Below, one piece after another: positions 62,545 through 64,000 of a DNA stretch of 64,000 bases (positions within the stretch are counted from its first letter, which is position 1; every line of letters begins with the position of its first letter). The notes below the pieces were generated by a model. That model worked only from the letters and a program-made list of their open reading frames with translations. It was not told where the DNA came from and ran no database searches. This DNA is from Flavobacteriaceae bacterium CG2_30_34_30 (GTDB lineage: Bacteria; Bacteroidota; Bacteroidia; Flavobacteriales; Flavobacteriaceae): positions 1 to 64,000 of the forward strand of contig MNYN01000001.1 of NCBI GenBank assembly GCA_001873105.1. Direction: 5' to 3'. The translations under genes and the position numbers were made by a program.

Positions 62545-64000
62545 TTATTTTCCAATGTTTATATGTATGTAGGTTCTTATTTCCCATTCTTGCCCATCGT
62601 CAAAGCCAACAGGGCTAAGGGGTGGTTCGCCAAATTCAGGGCCTTGATTAGGTAAATACCTTGGGGAATATTTATTTAAAGATCTCCAAGTTCCTTTTAT
62701 GCCTGCACGAGTATTAGGCAAAATAAACCAATTGGGTTTGCCTAAAGAGGTGGAAATATCAAGCATGAGCTGAATAGGGTAAGTAAGGTTAAAATCACGA
62801 TGGTAGTCAAAAGGTCCCCAGTCATTTATTTTTAAAGCATTTACTAATTTAATATTCTTGTAGATAAGTCTAATGTCTGAACCAAAACGGGTAATCATTC
62901 TCGAGTCACTTCCATTTGCTTGTCCGTTTCCGTAATATAAATTAGCAATAAGACCCAATTCGGGATTTACTTTGGATACGATTCGAGTATTAATTTCCCA
63001 CAAGTCTTCTTCAGGAGCTGAATTTGGGAAGGCAAAAGAGGTTCTATTACTTAGAAAACCAATTGCAGCGTCTTGAGTGGTAGGTAAATGACGATAAACA
63101 AAACCTGCACTAAAAGCAATTTTAGCATCTTCGGCTATATCATTGTCCCACTCATACATCCAAGTTGCAGGGGTTGGGTCAAAAGTGAATAATATTTCAC
63201 CGGCAACGGTTTCTCTGTTAATTCTAACAGCAAAGGGGTCGTCTTGAATATTTCTGAGTCTTCCCGGACTATTTACATCATTGGGCATTGCGTCAACAAT
63301 TGGTTTTTGCCATAGAAAGTTTGGAGCTATTTGTAGTTTTCCATATGTATAAGTAAATCCTGACAAGAAATTTGTTTGATTTCCACTGCCACTATCTTTA
63401 AGTGTCCATCCTGTATATGTACGTGTGTAATCGCCACCGCCGTTAGCTACTATTCCCATTGCTGCAGCTTGCGCATACCAATTAAAACGGCCTTTTGAAA
63501 ATGTTATTTTTGCTTTACCTCCCCAATTGTCTTTTGAGGATACTCTGTCTTCTATTATGTTGTAGTTTCCAGGTTGTCCTTGTGCAATCTGAAATTTTCT
63601 GCCGTTTAGGGGTTCTCCTGCCCAAATACCTCCAATTTCAAGACCCAAGTTGCCTATTTTAGTCTTTAAATGTAGGGTTGCCCTTCTTGTTTTAGGAAGG
63701 GGAATAGCAATGGAAGAAACGATAGAGGATGCATTATCAATGTCTTCGTGGTAGATACCAGTTATATCTACTGAGCCAATTTTACGGCTATATTTTAATA
63801 ATGCAGCAGGATTTGCTCCCCACCATAGTTGTGGCCCATAAGCTGCTTTTAATCCATTAAAAGATTTTTTACCATCGATTTCAAATCCTGAAATTTCACC
63901 ATTGTATAAATCCAAATTAGGACCATAATTAGCTTCTGGATATAGACCAAAAAAATCACCTTCATAACCCCAATGGTAATGTCCTGTTCTATAAAATGCT
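62545..64000 (-). CDS. Outer-membrane beta-barrel protein of the glucan locus (5' end cut by window)
   Basis: A minus-strand frame open to the right edge, at least 485 residues, beginning in the window with FYRTGHYHWGYEGDFFGLY. It has alternating polar and hydrophobic strands with many aromatic residues (RWNWYAQ-like, LVNALKINDWGPFDYHRDF) and ends EWEIRTYIHINIGK, as expected for a large outer-membrane barrel. It has no TonB plug in the visible part and is not a SusC. It may be a porin-like protein with an N-terminal binding domain. The binding lipoprotein gene follows 94 bp later. Confidence 0.65.
   Translation of the reverse strand, partial: AFYRTGHYHWGYEGDFFGLYPEANYGPNLDLYNGEISGFEIDGKKSFNGLKAAYGPQLWWGANPAALLKYSRKIGSVDITGIYHEDIDNASSIVSSIAIPLPKTRRATLHLKTKIGNLGLEIGGIWAGEPLNGRKFQIAQGQPGNYNIIEDRVSSKDNWGGKAKITFSKGRFNWYAQAAAMGIVANGGGDYTRTYTGWTLKDSGSGNQTNFLSGFTYTYGKLQIAPNFLWQKPIVDAMPNDVNSPGRLRNIQDDPFAVRINRETVAGEILFTFDPTPATWMYEWDNDIAEDAKIAFSAGFVYRHLPTTQDAAIGFLSNRTSFAFPNSAPEEDLWEINTRIVSKVNPELGLIANLYYGNGQANGSDSRMITRFGSDIRLIYKNIKLVNALKINDWGPFDYHRDFNLTYPIQLMLDISTSLGKPNWFILPNTRAGIKGTWRSLNKYSPRYLPNQGPEFGEPPLSPVGFDDGQEWEIRTYIHINIGK

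Overview
The window is a 64 kb piece of an AT-rich genome (roughly 35% GC by eye) from a member of the Bacteroidota, most likely a marine Flavobacteriaceae. The evidence is: TAnnTTTG -7 promoter elements in front of many genes, type IX secretion (T9SS) C-terminal sorting tails, SusE/F-like surface lipoproteins, a PUR-family nucleic-acid-binding protein, an unusually long NusB, a DUF1573 lipoprotein, and a dual cyclophilin-FKBP immunophilin. No rRNA, tRNA or CRISPR array was recognised.

Layout. (1) Positions 1-2055 hold a tandem 972-bp duplication. Each copy carries a Y1/HUH transposase gene of the REP-associated (RAYT/IS200-like) kind and two families of short palindromes at fixed spacing; a gene 3' end remnant follows. 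(2) Positions 2177-26680 are mostly housekeeping: immunophilin, thioredoxin-like protein, CsaA, M14 peptidase, ABC exporter, leucine dehydrogenase, nusB-DUF1573-yajC, AlkB-like monooxygenase with peptidase T, pyrD, LysE exporter, HMG-CoA lyase with a 5'-nucleotidase, a TonB receptor, a Crp/Fnr regulator with a likely operator and two small membrane proteins, an M1 peptidase and guaB. (3) Positions 26771-29026 hold TerC and a dicarboxylate symporter and are visibly richer in GC than their surroundings. (4) Positions 29113-42680 hold small membrane or secreted unknowns, OmpH, a three-gene SurA/PpiC chaperone operon ending in a MoxR ATPase, an acyltransferase, aconitase, and a LemA/DUF2207 pair.

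(5) Positions 42865-64000, all on the minus strand, form a beta-glucan (laminarin-type) utilization locus. From the right edge in transcription order: an outer-membrane beta-barrel (cut by the edge), a three-module glycan-binding lipoprotein, a GH16 laminarinase lipoprotein, a large GH94-like/GH149-like phosphorylase, a GH17 lipoprotein, a GH30 lipoprotein, a sugar transporter fused to a GH17 domain, two GH17 enzymes with no signal peptide, a membrane-spanning propeller/Y_Y_Y/LuxR-HTH regulator, two T9SS proteins with carbohydrate-binding-like modules, and a LacI regulator. My reading is that laminarin is trimmed at the surface (GH16, GH17, GH30). Oligosaccharides then enter the cytoplasm through the MFS permease, whose C-terminal GH17 domain should face the cytoplasm, and are finished there by soluble GH17s and the phosphorylase. 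This transport-coupled cytoplasmic beta-1,3-glucan route, with its fused permease-hydrolase, is the best candidate for a little-described system here. SusC/SusD are not inside the window.
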